DNA of 64,000 bases from Xanthomonas sp. Leaf131 (GTDB lineage Bacteria > Pseudomonadota > Gammaproteobacteria > Xanthomonadales > Xanthomonadaceae). Shown here one piece after another: positions 26,424 to 35,505 of the stretch (position 1 is its first letter; every line of letters begins with the position of its first letter). The stretch is taken from assembly GCF_001423495.1 (NCBI RefSeq), contig NZ_LMOG01000003.1, forward strand, positions 186,001 through 250,000, in the 5' to 3' direction. The translations under genes were made by a program, and so were the position numbers. The notes below the pieces were generated by a model, which was given only the letters and a program-made list of their open reading frames with translations, was not told the DNA's origin and searched no databases.

Positions 26424-26500
26424 GCCCTCGACTGAGTAGGCTTTTGACCTGTAGCTAGGCTTCTGACCTAAATGTTGACTGCATCCAAACGTGCAACCGT

Positions 26501-26545
26501 ACCCTCATCCGCCCTTCGGGCACCTTCTCCCGGAGGGAGAAGGGT
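26501..26545. repeat. Double-hairpin intergenic repeat
   Basis: Two adjacent hairpins, GCCCTTCGGGC (26511-26521) and CCTTCTCCC-GGA-GGGAGAAGG (26523-26543), in an ACCCTCATCCGCCC context. Sequences of this type are frequent between genes in xanthomonads and other proteobacteria. It lies 30 bp beyond the stop of the LysR gene and may end its transcript. Confidence 0.65.
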
Positions 26546-26574
26546 TACTCCGTTGGCGGCTGCTTGAGTCGGGA

Positions 26575-27609
26575 TTACGCGGTGACGTTTTCCAGAATGC
26601 GTTTGCCTTCGGCGCGCAATTTCGCCTCTGTGCCGACTTCGACTTTCGCATCGTTGTCGGCCTTCTGCGCGGCCAGACGGGCCGGGCATTGCGCCATCAT
26701 GTAGTCGGCGTCGAAGTTCATTCGTGTGACCAAAAAGTCCACGAAGGCGCGCACTTTCGGCGAGACCAAACGGCCGCCGGCAAACACTGCGTTGAAGTCG
26801 ACCTCCGGGCCGGTCCAACCAGCGAGCACGCGGCGCACCAGGCCCGATTGCACGAACGGTTTGGCCATTACATCGCCCGTCAACAGCAGGCCTTCGCCGC
26901 AGAGTACTGCACCGTTGAGCGCGGCCGGATCGTTGGCCACCATCAGCGGATTGACCGGAAAATCGCGCACATCGCTGCCATCGCTGAGCGACCAGAAGAA
27001 GCGATTGTTGTGCACGTTGCGGTTCTTGCGCAGTGCCAGTGTGCGATGGAATTGCAACTCGTCCGGATGCAGCGGTTCGCCATAGCGTTCGATGTAGGAC
27101 GGGCTGGCGAAGACCTGCGTGCGCAGGCTGCCGAGTTTGCGTGCGACCAGATTCGAATCCGGTAGCGCGCCGACCCGCAGCGCCAGATCGGCTTCGCCGC
27201 CGATCAGGTCCAGCTTCTCGTTGCCCAGATGCATGTCCAACTGGATTTCCGGATACTGCGCATGGAACTCGCCCAGCAACGGTGCGATCCAGGTGATGCC
27301 CAGCGAGTAGGGCACGGTGAAACGCAACCAGCCGCGTGGGCCGGACTGCAACTGCCCGACCGCGCTTTCGGCTTCGTCCAGTTCGCGGGCGATGCGTTGG
27401 CAATGTTCGTGATACACCGAACCTGCTTCGGTCAGGCCGATCCGGCGCGTGGTCCGGTGCAGCAGGCGTGCGCCCAAGCGGGTTTCCAGTTCCTGCACCT
27501 TGCGACTGACGGTGGTCTTGGGCAGGCCGAGCGCGTTGGCGGCGGCGATGAAACTGCCTTGTTCGACCACCTTGACGAAGATCAGGGTGTCGTTGAGATC
27601 GTGGGTCAT
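26575..27609 (-). CDS. smeRv: LysR-type regulator of the adjacent RND efflux operon
   Basis: A transcription factor of 344 residues. The N-terminal winged helix-turn-helix is clear (FVKVVEQGSFIAAANALGLPKTTVSRKVQELETRLGARLL in sense), followed by the effector-binding domain. It has a C-terminal tail about 40 residues longer than usual. It is divergently transcribed from a five-gene efflux cluster whose order matches Stenotrophomonas smeU1-V-W-U2-X, where the divergent LysR gene is smeRv. Control of that operon is inferred from this layout. The effector is unknown. Confidence 0.8.
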   Translation of the reverse strand: MTHDLNDTLIFVKVVEQGSFIAAANALGLPKTTVSRKVQELETRLGARLLHRTTRRIGLTEAGSVYHEHCQRIARELDEAESAVGQLQSGPRGWLRFTVPYSLGITWIAPLLGEFHAQYPEIQLDMHLGNEKLDLIGGEADLALRVGALPDSNLVARKLGSLRTQVFASPSYIERYGEPLHPDELQFHRTLALRKNRNVHNNRFFWSLSDGSDVRDFPVNPLMVANDPAALNGAVLCGEGLLLTGDVMAKPFVQSGLVRRVLAGWTGPEVDFNAVFAGGRLVSPKVRAFVDFLVTRMNFDADYMMAQCPARLAAQKADNDAKVEVGTEAKLRAEGKRILENVTA

Positions 27610-27962
27610 GGGAGAGTGCCTTCAGGGGTCAGGAGGATTGGACCGCTTGCGGGACGATTATTCCCCTAAATCCGGACTAATCAAGTCCTGCTTTGAGGCC
27701 TAACTTATGCGTCATCCCCTCCATGCAGGAGCACGGCCATGTGGTTGTGCGATGTTTTCGGTTTGTCCTCCTCCTCACGTAGCGCCATCGAAGGTGCGTT
27801 CGATCCAGTGATTTCGTCGGCGAGAAGCCCACGTGCCGGCGTTTCGCGTGCGTTTGCGGCATCGCCGAAGCGTCAGGCTGGCGGTGCCCCGGCCAAACGG
27901 ACTGGACTGCCGGCGCGTTGGGCCAAGAGCGGAATTGTCCCGATGTCGGGAGTGAAAGTCCC
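27610..27962. promoter_or_regulatory. Divergent promoter region smeRv / smeU1
   Basis: There is no gene in these 353 bases. An interrupted palindrome GGACT-AATCA-AGTCC (27674-27688), with the T-N11-A style of LysR-type operators, lies 65 bp upstream of the LysR start. The distance to smeU1 (275 bp) leaves room for a long leader. Which promoter hexamers are used is not clear. Confidence 0.45.
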
Positions 27963-28730
27963 ATGACCGGGACGGTCCAATCCGAGACGGCTGTCATCGG
28001 TGGTGCTGGCAATGTAGGCGCCGGCATCGTCGCTGCGCTGCTCGACGCCGGCATGCCGGTGTTGGTGATTGGACGCGATGCCGCCAAGCTCGAGGCGCTG
28101 CGCGCCCAGCATGGCAACTCCCCCTTACTGGACACCTTGCAAGGCTCGGTCGCCGATGACGCTGCGGCGCAGGCACTGGCGATCGAACTGGCGCAGCGGC
28201 CACGTCCGCTGGCGGCGGTGATTGCCAGCCTGGGCAGCCCGCTCAAGGCAGGCCGCCTGCTGGACCGCCCGGTCACGGCGCTGCGCCGCCGCTTGGAGCG
28301 CGACGTGCTGCCGCATCTGGCCGCCGCGCGCCATCTGCTGCCGTTGCTGAGCGAGGCCGACGGCGGCGGCCGCTATCTGTTGCTCGGCAGCCCGCTGCGC
28401 GCCTGGGCAGCGCATGGCGATATTTCCATTGCCGCTGCGGCGACCCGCATGCTCGCCCAGGTGCTGCACGAAGAAGCCAAGCCGCTGGGCGTGCGTGTCC
28501 ACCTGCTGTCGATCGAACAACCGGTGTGTACGCCGGGCCGTGCCAAGGATGCGTGTCCGGAGTGGATCCGCGCCGTGGATGTCGGTCGCGCCGCCGTGTC
28601 GTTGATCGCCGGGCCTGGCCAGCCCGGACAACCTGTCGTGACCGTCAGTCGTCGCCTGCACGCCGCTCCGTCGGCGGACCGCTTGGCCGGTCTGCATTTC
28701 CCTATCCCCACCCGAGAGATTTCCCCATGA
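27963..28730 (+). CDS. smeU1: Short-chain dehydrogenase-like protein (SmeU1-like)
   Basis: A Rossmann-fold protein of 255 residues. The start ATG at 27963 (MTGTVQSETAVIGGAG) is preferred to the longer frame at 27918. The cofactor loop is GGAGNVGAGIV rather than the usual TGxxxGIG. The catalytic region reads LGSPLRAWAAHGDISIAAAATRM and lacks a clear YxxxK, so dehydrogenase activity is doubtful. It is first in the efflux operon, overlapping smeV by ATGA. In S. maltophilia the equivalent gene is part of the SmeVWX operon. Its role there may be to process efflux substrates or redox signals. Confidence 0.75.
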   Translation: MTGTVQSETAVIGGAGNVGAGIVAALLDAGMPVLVIGRDAAKLEALRAQHGNSPLLDTLQGSVADDAAAQALAIELAQRPRPLAAVIASLGSPLKAGRLLDRPVTALRRRLERDVLPHLAAARHLLPLLSEADGGGRYLLLGSPLRAWAAHGDISIAAAATRMLAQVLHEEAKPLGVRVHLLSIEQPVCTPGRAKDACPEWIRAVDVGRAAVSLIAGPGQPGQPVVTVSRRLHAAPSADRLAGLHFPIPTREISP

Positions 28731-29917
28731 CCACGAACGCCACCCCGTTCCGTTTTCCCTTGCGTACTGTATTGACGGGCGCCGTACTCGCGGTCGTGCT
28801 GGCCGGTTGCGGCAGCAAAGCTGCCGAGACCGGTGCGCCGCCACCGCCCAGCGTCAGCGTCGCTCCGGTGTTGACCAAGGAAATCAGCCAGTGGGACGAA
28901 TTCAGCGGCCGCATCGAGCCGGTGGAAAGCGTCGAGCTGCGCCCGCGCGTGTCCGGCTATATCGACAAGGTCAATTACGTCGAAGGCGCCGAAGTGAAGA
29001 AGGGCGATGTGCTCTTCAGCATCGATGACCGCAGCTACCGCGCCGAATTCGCGCGCGCCAATGCAGCGCTGGTGCGTGCCCGCACGCAGGCCAGTCTGGC
29101 CCGCAGCGAAGCGGCACGCGCGCGCAAATTGTCCGAGCAACAGGCCATTTCGACCGAGACCTGGGAGCAGCGCCGCGCCGCTGGCGACCAAGCCGATGCC
29201 GAGGTGCTGGCCGCGCAAGCTGCGGTGGACACCGCAAAGCTCAACCTGGATTGGACCCGCGTCCGCGCACCGATCGATGGCCGCGCCGGGCGTGCGATGG
29301 TCACCGCCGGCAACCTGGTCACCGCCAGCGACAGCGCCAGCGTGCTCACCACCCTGGTATCGCTGGACAAGATGTTCGTTTACTTCGATGCCGACGAAGG
29401 CACCTTCCTGCGTTATTCGCAGATGACCCGCGACGGCGAGCGTCCGGACGCGCGTGGCGGTGAATTGCCGGTGCGTATCGGTCTGGTCGGCGAGCAGGGT
29501 TTCCCGCATGCCGGGCGGGTGGATTTCCTGGATAACCAGGTCACCCGCAGCACCGGCACCATCCGCGTACGCGCGGTGCTGGACAACGCGCAGCGCCAGT
29601 TCACGCCGGGCTTGTATGCCCACGTGCAGTTGCTGGGCAGCGGCCAGTTCAAGGCCATGCTGGTCGACGAAAAGGCGGTGCTGACCGACCAGGACCGCAA
29701 GTACGTGTATGTGGTCGAGAAGGATGGCAAGGCGCAGCGACGCGATGTGGAGCTCGGTCGCACTGCCGATGGTCTGCGCATCGTGCGCAAGGGGCTGGCG
29801 GCCGGCGACCGCGTGGTGGTCGATGGCGTGCAGAAGATCTTCATGCCCGGCATGCCGGTCGATGCCAAGGCCGTGGCGATGGTGCCCACCTCGGACAAGC
29901 GCACCGCGTCGAAATAA
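28727..29917 (+). CDS. smeV: RND efflux periplasmic adaptor (SmeV/MexE-like)
   Basis: A membrane-fusion lipoprotein of 396 residues that links the inner-membrane RND pump to the outer-membrane channel. The lipobox is VLAGC (Cys about 25). Then follow the beta-barrel/lipoyl part (RVSGYIDKVNYVEGAEVKKGDVLF), an alpha-helical hairpin (about 95-170, rich in Ala/Arg/Gln), and the second lipoyl half (VRAPIDGRAGRAMVTAGNLV). It is translationally coupled to smeU1. Substrate range in the related Sme and MexEF systems includes chloramphenicol and quinolones; this is not shown here. Confidence 0.88.
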   Translation: MTTNATPFRFPLRTVLTGAVLAVVLAGCGSKAAETGAPPPPSVSVAPVLTKEISQWDEFSGRIEPVESVELRPRVSGYIDKVNYVEGAEVKKGDVLFSIDDRSYRAEFARANAALVRARTQASLARSEAARARKLSEQQAISTETWEQRRAAGDQADAEVLAAQAAVDTAKLNLDWTRVRAPIDGRAGRAMVTAGNLVTASDSASVLTTLVSLDKMFVYFDADEGTFLRYSQMTRDGERPDARGGELPVRIGLVGEQGFPHAGRVDFLDNQVTRSTGTIRVRAVLDNAQRQFTPGLYAHVQLLGSGQFKAMLVDEKAVLTDQDRKYVYVVEKDGKAQRRDVELGRTADGLRIVRKGLAAGDRVVVDGVQKIFMPGMPVDAKAVAMVPTSDKRTASK

Positions 29918-30098
29918 ATCGCGTCGATCACACCTGGCAAGCAGTCGCGCCCGCATGGCGACTGCGCAGCAGGTTCGACCGCTGCACTGATTCATCGCTG
30001 CATCGCACGCCCATGACCACCGGCCTTCTCATCGGGCCGGTTCAGGGCGGGGCGTGCCGCGCCGCCACCCGGCGGCAACCTCTTTCAGGACCACCCCA

Positions 30099-33000
30099 AT
30101 GGACTTTTCCCGTTTTTTCATCGACCGGCCGATTTTTGCCGCGGTGCTGTCGATCATCATCTTTGCTGCCGGCCTGATCGCCATGCCGCTGCTGCCCATC
30201 AGCGAGTACCCCGAAGTGGTGCCGCCGAGCGTGCAGGTGCGTGCGGTGTATCCGGGCGCCAATCCCAAGGTCATCGCCGAGACCGTCGCCACGCCGCTGG
30301 AGGAAGCCATCAACGGCGTGGAAGACATGATGTACATGAAGTCGGTTGCCGGCTCCGATGGCGTGCTGGTGGTCACCGTGACCTTCAAGCCCGGCACCGA
30401 TCCGGACCAGGCGCAGGTGCAGGTGCAGAACCGCGTCAGTCAAGCGCAGGCGCGTCTGCCCGAGGACGTGCGGCGCCAGGGCGTGACCACGCAGAAGCAG
30501 TCGCCTACGCTGACCATGGTCGTGCATCTGACCTCGCCCAAGGGCAAGTACAACTCGTTGTACCTAAGCAACTACGCCACCTTGAAGGTCAAGGACGAGT
30601 TGTCGCGCCTGCCGGGTGTGGGCCAGATCCAGATCTTCGGTGCGGGCGATTACGCCATGCGCATCTGGCTGGACCCGGACAAGGTCGCCGCACGCGGGCT
30701 CACCGCCAGCGACGTGGTCTCGGCGATCCGCGAGCAGAACGTGCAGGTCTCCGCCGGTCAGCTCGGTGCCGAGCCGATGCCTAACAAGAGCGATTTCCTG
30801 CTCTCGATCAATGCGCAGGGCCGCCTCACCACCGAAGAAGAGTTCGGCAACATCGTGATCCGCAGCGGCAACAGCGGCGAGATCGTGCGCCTGAGCGACG
30901 TGGCGCGTCTGGAACTGGGCGCCGGCAACTACACCTTGCGCTCGCAGCTGGACAACCAGAACGCGGTGGGCATGGGCGTGTTCCAGTCGCCCGGTGCCAA
31001 CGCGATCGAATTGTCGGATGCGGTACGCGCCAAGATGGCGGAGCTGGAAAAGCAGTTCCCGCAGGACATGGCGTGGTCGGCCGCGTATGACCCGACCGTG
31101 TTCGTGCGCGATTCGATCAGCGCAGTGGTGAGCACGCTGCTGGAAGCGGTGCTGTTGGTGGTGCTGGTGGTGATCCTGTTCCTGCAGACCTGGCGCGCCT
31201 CGATCATTCCGTTGCTGGCGGTGCCGGTGTCGGTGGTCGGTACGTTTGCCGCGCTGTATCTGCTGGGGTTCTCGATCAACACGCTGAGCCTGTTCGGCCT
31301 GGTGCTGGCGATCGGCATCGTGGTCGACGACGCGATCGTGGTGGTGGAAAACGTCGAACGCAATATTGAAGAAGGCTTGAGCCCATTGGCAGCTGCGCAT
31401 CAGGCGATGCGCGAAGTGTCCGGGCCGATCATCGCCATCGCACTGGTGCTGTGCGCGGTGTTCGTGCCGATGGCGTTCCTGTCGGGCGTGACCGGCCAGT
31501 TCTACAAGCAGTTCGCGGTGACCATCGCGATTTCCACGGTGATTTCGGCAGTCAACTCGCTGACCTTGTCGCCGGCGCTGGCCGCCATGCTGCTCAAGCC
31601 GCATGACGCGCCGAAGGATGGCCCGTCGCGGTTGATCGATCGTTTGTTCGGCTGGTTGTTCCGTCCGTTCAATCGCTTCTTCAACACCAGCTCCAACAAG
31701 TACCAGGGCGCGGTGTCGCGTGCGTTGGGCAAGCGCGGTGCGGTGTTCATGGTGTATCTGCTGTTGCTGGTGGCCACCGGTTTCATGTTCAAGGTGGTGC
31801 CGGGTGGCTTCATTCCGACCCAGGACAAGCTGTATCTGATCGCCGGTACCAAACTGCCGGAAGGCGCCTCGCTGGAGCGCACCAATGAAGTGATCCGTCA
31901 GATCACCCAGATCGCGCTGCAGACCGAAGGCGTGGACCACGCGATTGCGTTCCCGGGGTTGAATCCGCTGCAGTTCACCAATACGCCCAATACCGGCACG
32001 GTGTTCCTCACCCTCAAGCCGTTTAGCCAGCGCAGCCGCACGGCCGAGCAGATCAACGCGGAGATCAACGCACGCATCAGCCAGATCCAGCAGGGCTTCG
32101 CGTTTGCGTTCATGCCGCCGCCGATTCTGGGCTTGGGGCAAGGCTCGGGCTACTCGCTGTACATCCAGGACCGTGCCGGTCTGGGCTATGGCCAGTTGCA
32201 GAGTGCGGTCAATGCAATGTCCGGTGCGATCTCGCAAACGCCAGGCATGCAGTTCCCGATCGGCACCTATCAGGCCAACGTGCCGCAGCTCGATGCCAAG
32301 GTCGATCGCGACAAGGCCAAGGCGCAGGGCGTGCCGCTGACCAATCTGTTCGACACGCTGCAGACCTATCTGGGTTCGTCCTACATCAACGACTTCAATC
32401 GCTTCGGTCGCACCTATCAGGTGATCGCCCAGGCCGATGGACAGTTCCGCGACAGCGTCGAAGACATCGCCAACCTGCGCACCCGCAACGATCGTGGGCA
32501 GATGGTGCCGATCGGCAGCATGGTCACGCTGGGCCAGACCTACGGCCCGGACCCGGTGATCCGCTACAACGGCTATCCGGCCGCCGATCTGATCGGTGAA
32601 GCGGACCCGCGCGTGCTCTCCTCCACACAGGCGATGCAGACGCTGGCCGGCATGGCGCCGAAGGTGTTGCCCAACGGCATGAACATCGAATGGACCGATC
32701 TGAGCTATCAGCAGTCGATTCAAGGCAACTCGGCGTTGATCGTGTTCCCGATGGCGGTGTTGCTGGCGTTCCTGGTACTGGCCGCGCTGTACGAGAGCTG
32801 GACGCTGCCGTTGGCAGTGATCCTGATCGTGCCGATGACCTTGTTGTCTGCGCTTTTCGGCGTGTGGCTCACCGGTGGCGACAACAACGTGTTCGTGCAG
32901 GTGGGGTTGGTGGTGCTGATGGGCCTGGCGTGCAAGAACGCGATCCTGATCGTGGAGTTTGCCCGCGAACTCGAGATGCACGGCAAGGGTATCGTCGAAG

Positions 33001-33272
33001 CGGCGCTGGAAGCCTGCCGCCTGCGTCTGCGCCCGATCGTGATGACCTCCATCGCCTTCATCGCCGGCACTGTGCCGCTGGTGTTCGGCCATGGCGCCGG
33101 CGCAGAAGTGCGCTCGGTCACCGGCATCACCGTGTTCGCCGGCATGCTCGGTGTGACCTTGTTCGGCCTGTTCCTGACCCCGGTGTTCTACGTGGCCCTG
33201 CGCAAGTGGGTGACCCGTGGCGAACAACCCGCCGCACCGGCTGCCGTCTCGCATGATCCCGTCAAGGCGTAA
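30099..33272 (+). CDS. smeW: RND multidrug efflux pump permease (SmeW/MexF-like)
   Basis: A proton-driven inner-membrane transporter of the HAE1 type, 1057 residues, with about twelve membrane segments. ATG at 30099 gives MDFSRFFIDRPIFAAVLSII, the canonical N-terminus. The proton-relay Asp pair is in TM4 (IGIVVDDAIVVVENVERN), and Lys is in TM10 (LACKNAILIVEFAREL). Two large periplasmic domains follow TM1 and TM7. The 182-bp gap after smeV is unusual for this operon type and has no evident terminator. Long frames on the opposite strand are coding shadow. Confidence 0.93.
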   Translation: MDFSRFFIDRPIFAAVLSIIIFAAGLIAMPLLPISEYPEVVPPSVQVRAVYPGANPKVIAETVATPLEEAINGVEDMMYMKSVAGSDGVLVVTVTFKPGTDPDQAQVQVQNRVSQAQARLPEDVRRQGVTTQKQSPTLTMVVHLTSPKGKYNSLYLSNYATLKVKDELSRLPGVGQIQIFGAGDYAMRIWLDPDKVAARGLTASDVVSAIREQNVQVSAGQLGAEPMPNKSDFLLSINAQGRLTTEEEFGNIVIRSGNSGEIVRLSDVARLELGAGNYTLRSQLDNQNAVGMGVFQSPGANAIELSDAVRAKMAELEKQFPQDMAWSAAYDPTVFVRDSISAVVSTLLEAVLLVVLVVILFLQTWRASIIPLLAVPVSVVGTFAALYLLGFSINTLSLFGLVLAIGIVVDDAIVVVENVERNIEEGLSPLAAAHQAMREVSGPIIAIALVLCAVFVPMAFLSGVTGQFYKQFAVTIAISTVISAVNSLTLSPALAAMLLKPHDAPKDGPSRLIDRLFGWLFRPFNRFFNTSSNKYQGAVSRALGKRGAVFMVYLLLLVATGFMFKVVPGGFIPTQDKLYLIAGTKLPEGASLERTNEVIRQITQIALQTEGVDHAIAFPGLNPLQFTNTPNTGTVFLTLKPFSQRSRTAEQINAEINARISQIQQGFAFAFMPPPILGLGQGSGYSLYIQDRAGLGYGQLQSAVNAMSGAISQTPGMQFPIGTYQANVPQLDAKVDRDKAKAQGVPLTNLFDTLQTYLGSSYINDFNRFGRTYQVIAQADGQFRDSVEDIANLRTRNDRGQMVPIGSMVTLGQTYGPDPVIRYNGYPAADLIGEADPRVLSSTQAMQTLAGMAPKVLPNGMNIEWTDLSYQQSIQGNSALIVFPMAVLLAFLVLAALYESWTLPLAVILIVPMTLLSALFGVWLTGGDNNVFVQVGLVVLMGLACKNAILIVEFARELEMHGKGIVEAALEACRLRLRPIVMTSIAFIAGTVPLVFGHGAGAEVRSVTGITVFAGMLGVTLFGLFLTPVFYVALRKWVTRGEQPAAPAAVSHDPVKA

Positions 33273-33310
33273 GCGCCGCGGTGCATTCCTTACATTCGAA
33301 GGATTTTGAA

Positions 33311-34042
33311 ATGAGCAACAGCAAAATTGCACTGGTCACCGGTGCCACCCGCGGCATCGGTCTGGAAACCGTTCGGCAATTGGCCCAGGCCGGCGTGCAC
33401 ACGCTGCTGGCCGGCCGCAAGCGCGACGATGCCGTCGCTGCCGCCCTCAAGCTGCAGGCCGAAGGCCTGCCGGTGGAAGCCATCCAGCTCGACGTCAACG
33501 ACGACATCAGCATCGCTGCAGCAGTCGGCACGGTGGAGCAGCGTCACGGGCACCTGGACATCCTGATCAACAACGCCGGCATCATGATCGACGACATGCA
33601 GCGCACGCCGTCGCAGCAGAGCCTGGAGGTGTGGAAGCGCACCTTCGACACCAATGTGTTTGCGGTGGTTGCGGTGACCAAGGCGTTTTTGCCACTGCTG
33701 CGGCGCTCGCTGGCCGGGCGCATCGTCAACGTGTCGAGCCTGCTCGGCTCGTTGACCTTGCACAGCCAAGCGGGCTCGCCGATCTATGACAGCAAATTCC
33801 CGGCCTACGACGCATCCAAGAGCGCGGTGAACAGCTGGACCGTGCATCTGGCCCATGAGCTGCGCGACACCGCCATCAAGGTCAACAGCGTGCATCCGGG
33901 CTACGTCAAAACCGATATGAACGCTGGTCACGGCGAAATCGAAGTGGAGCAGGGCGCGCACAGTAGCGTGCAGATGGCGCTACTCGACGCGCACGGCGCC
34001 ACCGGCAGCTTTACGTATTTGGGAGACGTGTTGCCATGGTAA
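33311..34042 (+). CDS. smeU2: Short-chain dehydrogenase/reductase (SmeU2-like)
   Basis: A classical SDR of 243 residues: cofactor motif TGATRGIG, NNAG at about 92, catalytic Ser (VNVSSLLGS) and YxxxK (AYDASKSAVN), then the HPGYVKTDM loop. All catalytic residues are present, so it should be an active NAD(P)H oxidoreductase. It lies 38 bp after the RND gene and overlaps the outer-membrane gene by 7 nt. An SDR in this position is a hallmark of the smeU1VWU2X-type cluster. Substrate unknown. Confidence 0.85.
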   Translation: MSNSKIALVTGATRGIGLETVRQLAQAGVHTLLAGRKRDDAVAAALKLQAEGLPVEAIQLDVNDDISIAAAVGTVEQRHGHLDILINNAGIMIDDMQRTPSQQSLEVWKRTFDTNVFAVVAVTKAFLPLLRRSLAGRIVNVSSLLGSLTLHSQAGSPIYDSKFPAYDASKSAVNSWTVHLAHELRDTAIKVNSVHPGYVKTDMNAGHGEIEVEQGAHSSVQMALLDAHGATGSFTYLGDVLPW

Positions 34043-35460
34043 GGACCTTCTTGAGCGTGGCATTGGCCGCGCTGGTGCTCAGCGGTTGCGCGGTCGGTCC
34101 GGATTACCGGCCCGATCCGCCCGCCGCGGTCACGCTGCAGGGTGCGCAGGACCCGGCTTATAGCGCGCAGTCGCCGGTCGGCAACTGGTGGTCGCAGTTC
34201 GACGACCCGGTGCTGGAGCAACTGGTGCGCGATGGCCTATTCGCCAACCACGATCTGCGCATCGCCGTCTCGCGCGTCAAGCAGGCGCGTGCGGTGTTCG
34301 TCGAACGTCGCCTGGACCAGGCCCCGCATATCACTGCGCAGGGCAGCTTCGACCGGCGCGAACAACAGCAGGTGATCGCCGGCAATCAGCGCTTCCTCAC
34401 CGAACAGACCACCCTGGGTCTGGATGCGGCCTGGGAACTGGATCTGTTCGGCCGTCAGCGGCGCGCATCGGAAGCGGCACGTGCCGATCTGGAAGCCGAG
34501 CAGGCCGGCCTGCTCGACGTGCAGGTCACGGTTGCCGCCGAAATTGCCCGCAACTATTTCGAGTTGCGCGGCACGCAGAAGCAGCTGGATGTTTCCAAGC
34601 GCACGCTCACCAACCTGCACGACACCCAGAAACTGACGCAGACGCGTTGGGACCTGGGTGCCGGCAGCGAGCTGGAAGTGCAGAGCAGCCTGGCGCGGCT
34701 GAAGGCGATCGAGGCGGATATTCCATTGCTGGAAACCGCCGAGGCGCAATACCGCCATCGTCTGGCCGTGTTGCTCGGTCAGACCCCGGACGCGCTGGAC
34801 GCCACCCTGGTGCCACGCACCACGCCCGCGTTCGCCCGTGCGTTGCCGCTGGGCGATACCGCCGGGCTGCTGCGTCAGCGCCCGGATGTGCGTAGCGCCG
34901 AGCGTCGCCTGGCGGCGGCCACCGCGCAGGTCGGTGTTGCCACCGCCGATCTGTTCCCGCGCATCAGCGTGAGCGGCTTTGTCGGCTTCCTGTCCGGCGA
35001 TGCGGCCAGGCTGACCGAGGGCAGCGGCAAGGCCTGGTCGATCACCCCGTCGATCAGTTGGGCGGCATTCGACTTCGGCACCGTGCGTGCACGCTTGCGT
35101 GCCAGCAAGGCGCAGGCCGAAGGCGCGTTGGCGCAATACCAGCAAGCCGTGCTGTTGGCGCTGGAAGATACAGAGAACGCACTGATCGGCTACGGCCGCC
35201 AGCAGGCACGTCTGGCGATCGTGGTGGAGCAGGCCAATGCCGCACGGCGTGCCGAACAGCTGGCGCAGATCCGCTACCGCGAGGGCTCGGAAGACTTCCT
35301 CACGCTGCTGGATGCACAACGCACCCAGCTGGCCGCCGACGATGCATTGGCGCAGGCCGAGGCCGCAGTGAATGTCGGTGTGGTCGGCGTGTACAAGGCG
35401 CTGGGCGGTTGGAAGCAGGGCGAAGCGCCTGCTGCACCGGTCGCTGTGATCAATCGTTGA
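34036..35460 (+). CDS. smeX: RND efflux outer-membrane channel (SmeX/OprN-like)
   Basis: A TolC-fold lipoprotein of the NodT/OprM group, 474 residues. The signal peptide ends in LSGC (Cys about 18), followed by AVGPDYRPDP typical of OprM-type proteins, then NWWSQFDDPVLEQLV and two repeated helical segments. It forms a trimeric channel across the outer membrane and periplasm for SmeVW. It is coupled to smeU2 by overlap and ends the operon. Confidence 0.9.
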   Translation: MVRTFLSVALAALVLSGCAVGPDYRPDPPAAVTLQGAQDPAYSAQSPVGNWWSQFDDPVLEQLVRDGLFANHDLRIAVSRVKQARAVFVERRLDQAPHITAQGSFDRREQQQVIAGNQRFLTEQTTLGLDAAWELDLFGRQRRASEAARADLEAEQAGLLDVQVTVAAEIARNYFELRGTQKQLDVSKRTLTNLHDTQKLTQTRWDLGAGSELEVQSSLARLKAIEADIPLLETAEAQYRHRLAVLLGQTPDALDATLVPRTTPAFARALPLGDTAGLLRQRPDVRSAERRLAAATAQVGVATADLFPRISVSGFVGFLSGDAARLTEGSGKAWSITPSISWAAFDFGTVRARLRASKAQAEGALAQYQQAVLLALEDTENALIGYGRQQARLAIVVEQANAARRAEQLAQIRYREGSEDFLTLLDAQRTQLAADDALAQAEAAVNVGVVGVYKALGGWKQGEAPAAPVAVINR

Positions 35461-35505
35461 AGCAAGCATGCGGGGCGGCCGAAGTGTCGCCCCGCAGATG
35501 CTGGA

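Noticed and set aside
26243-26458. Short open frame (71 codons) with two copies of GGMDAATEPTWTYLRR
   Set aside because: It lies wholly inside the duplicated hairpin repeat; such peptides recur wherever the repeat lands and are not evidence of a gene.
30564-33332. A very long minus-strand open frame (about 920 codons) opposite the RND pump gene
   Set aside because: High-GC coding shadow: composition is His/Arg/Gln-rich, no domain is recognisable, and the plus-strand RND protein is complete.
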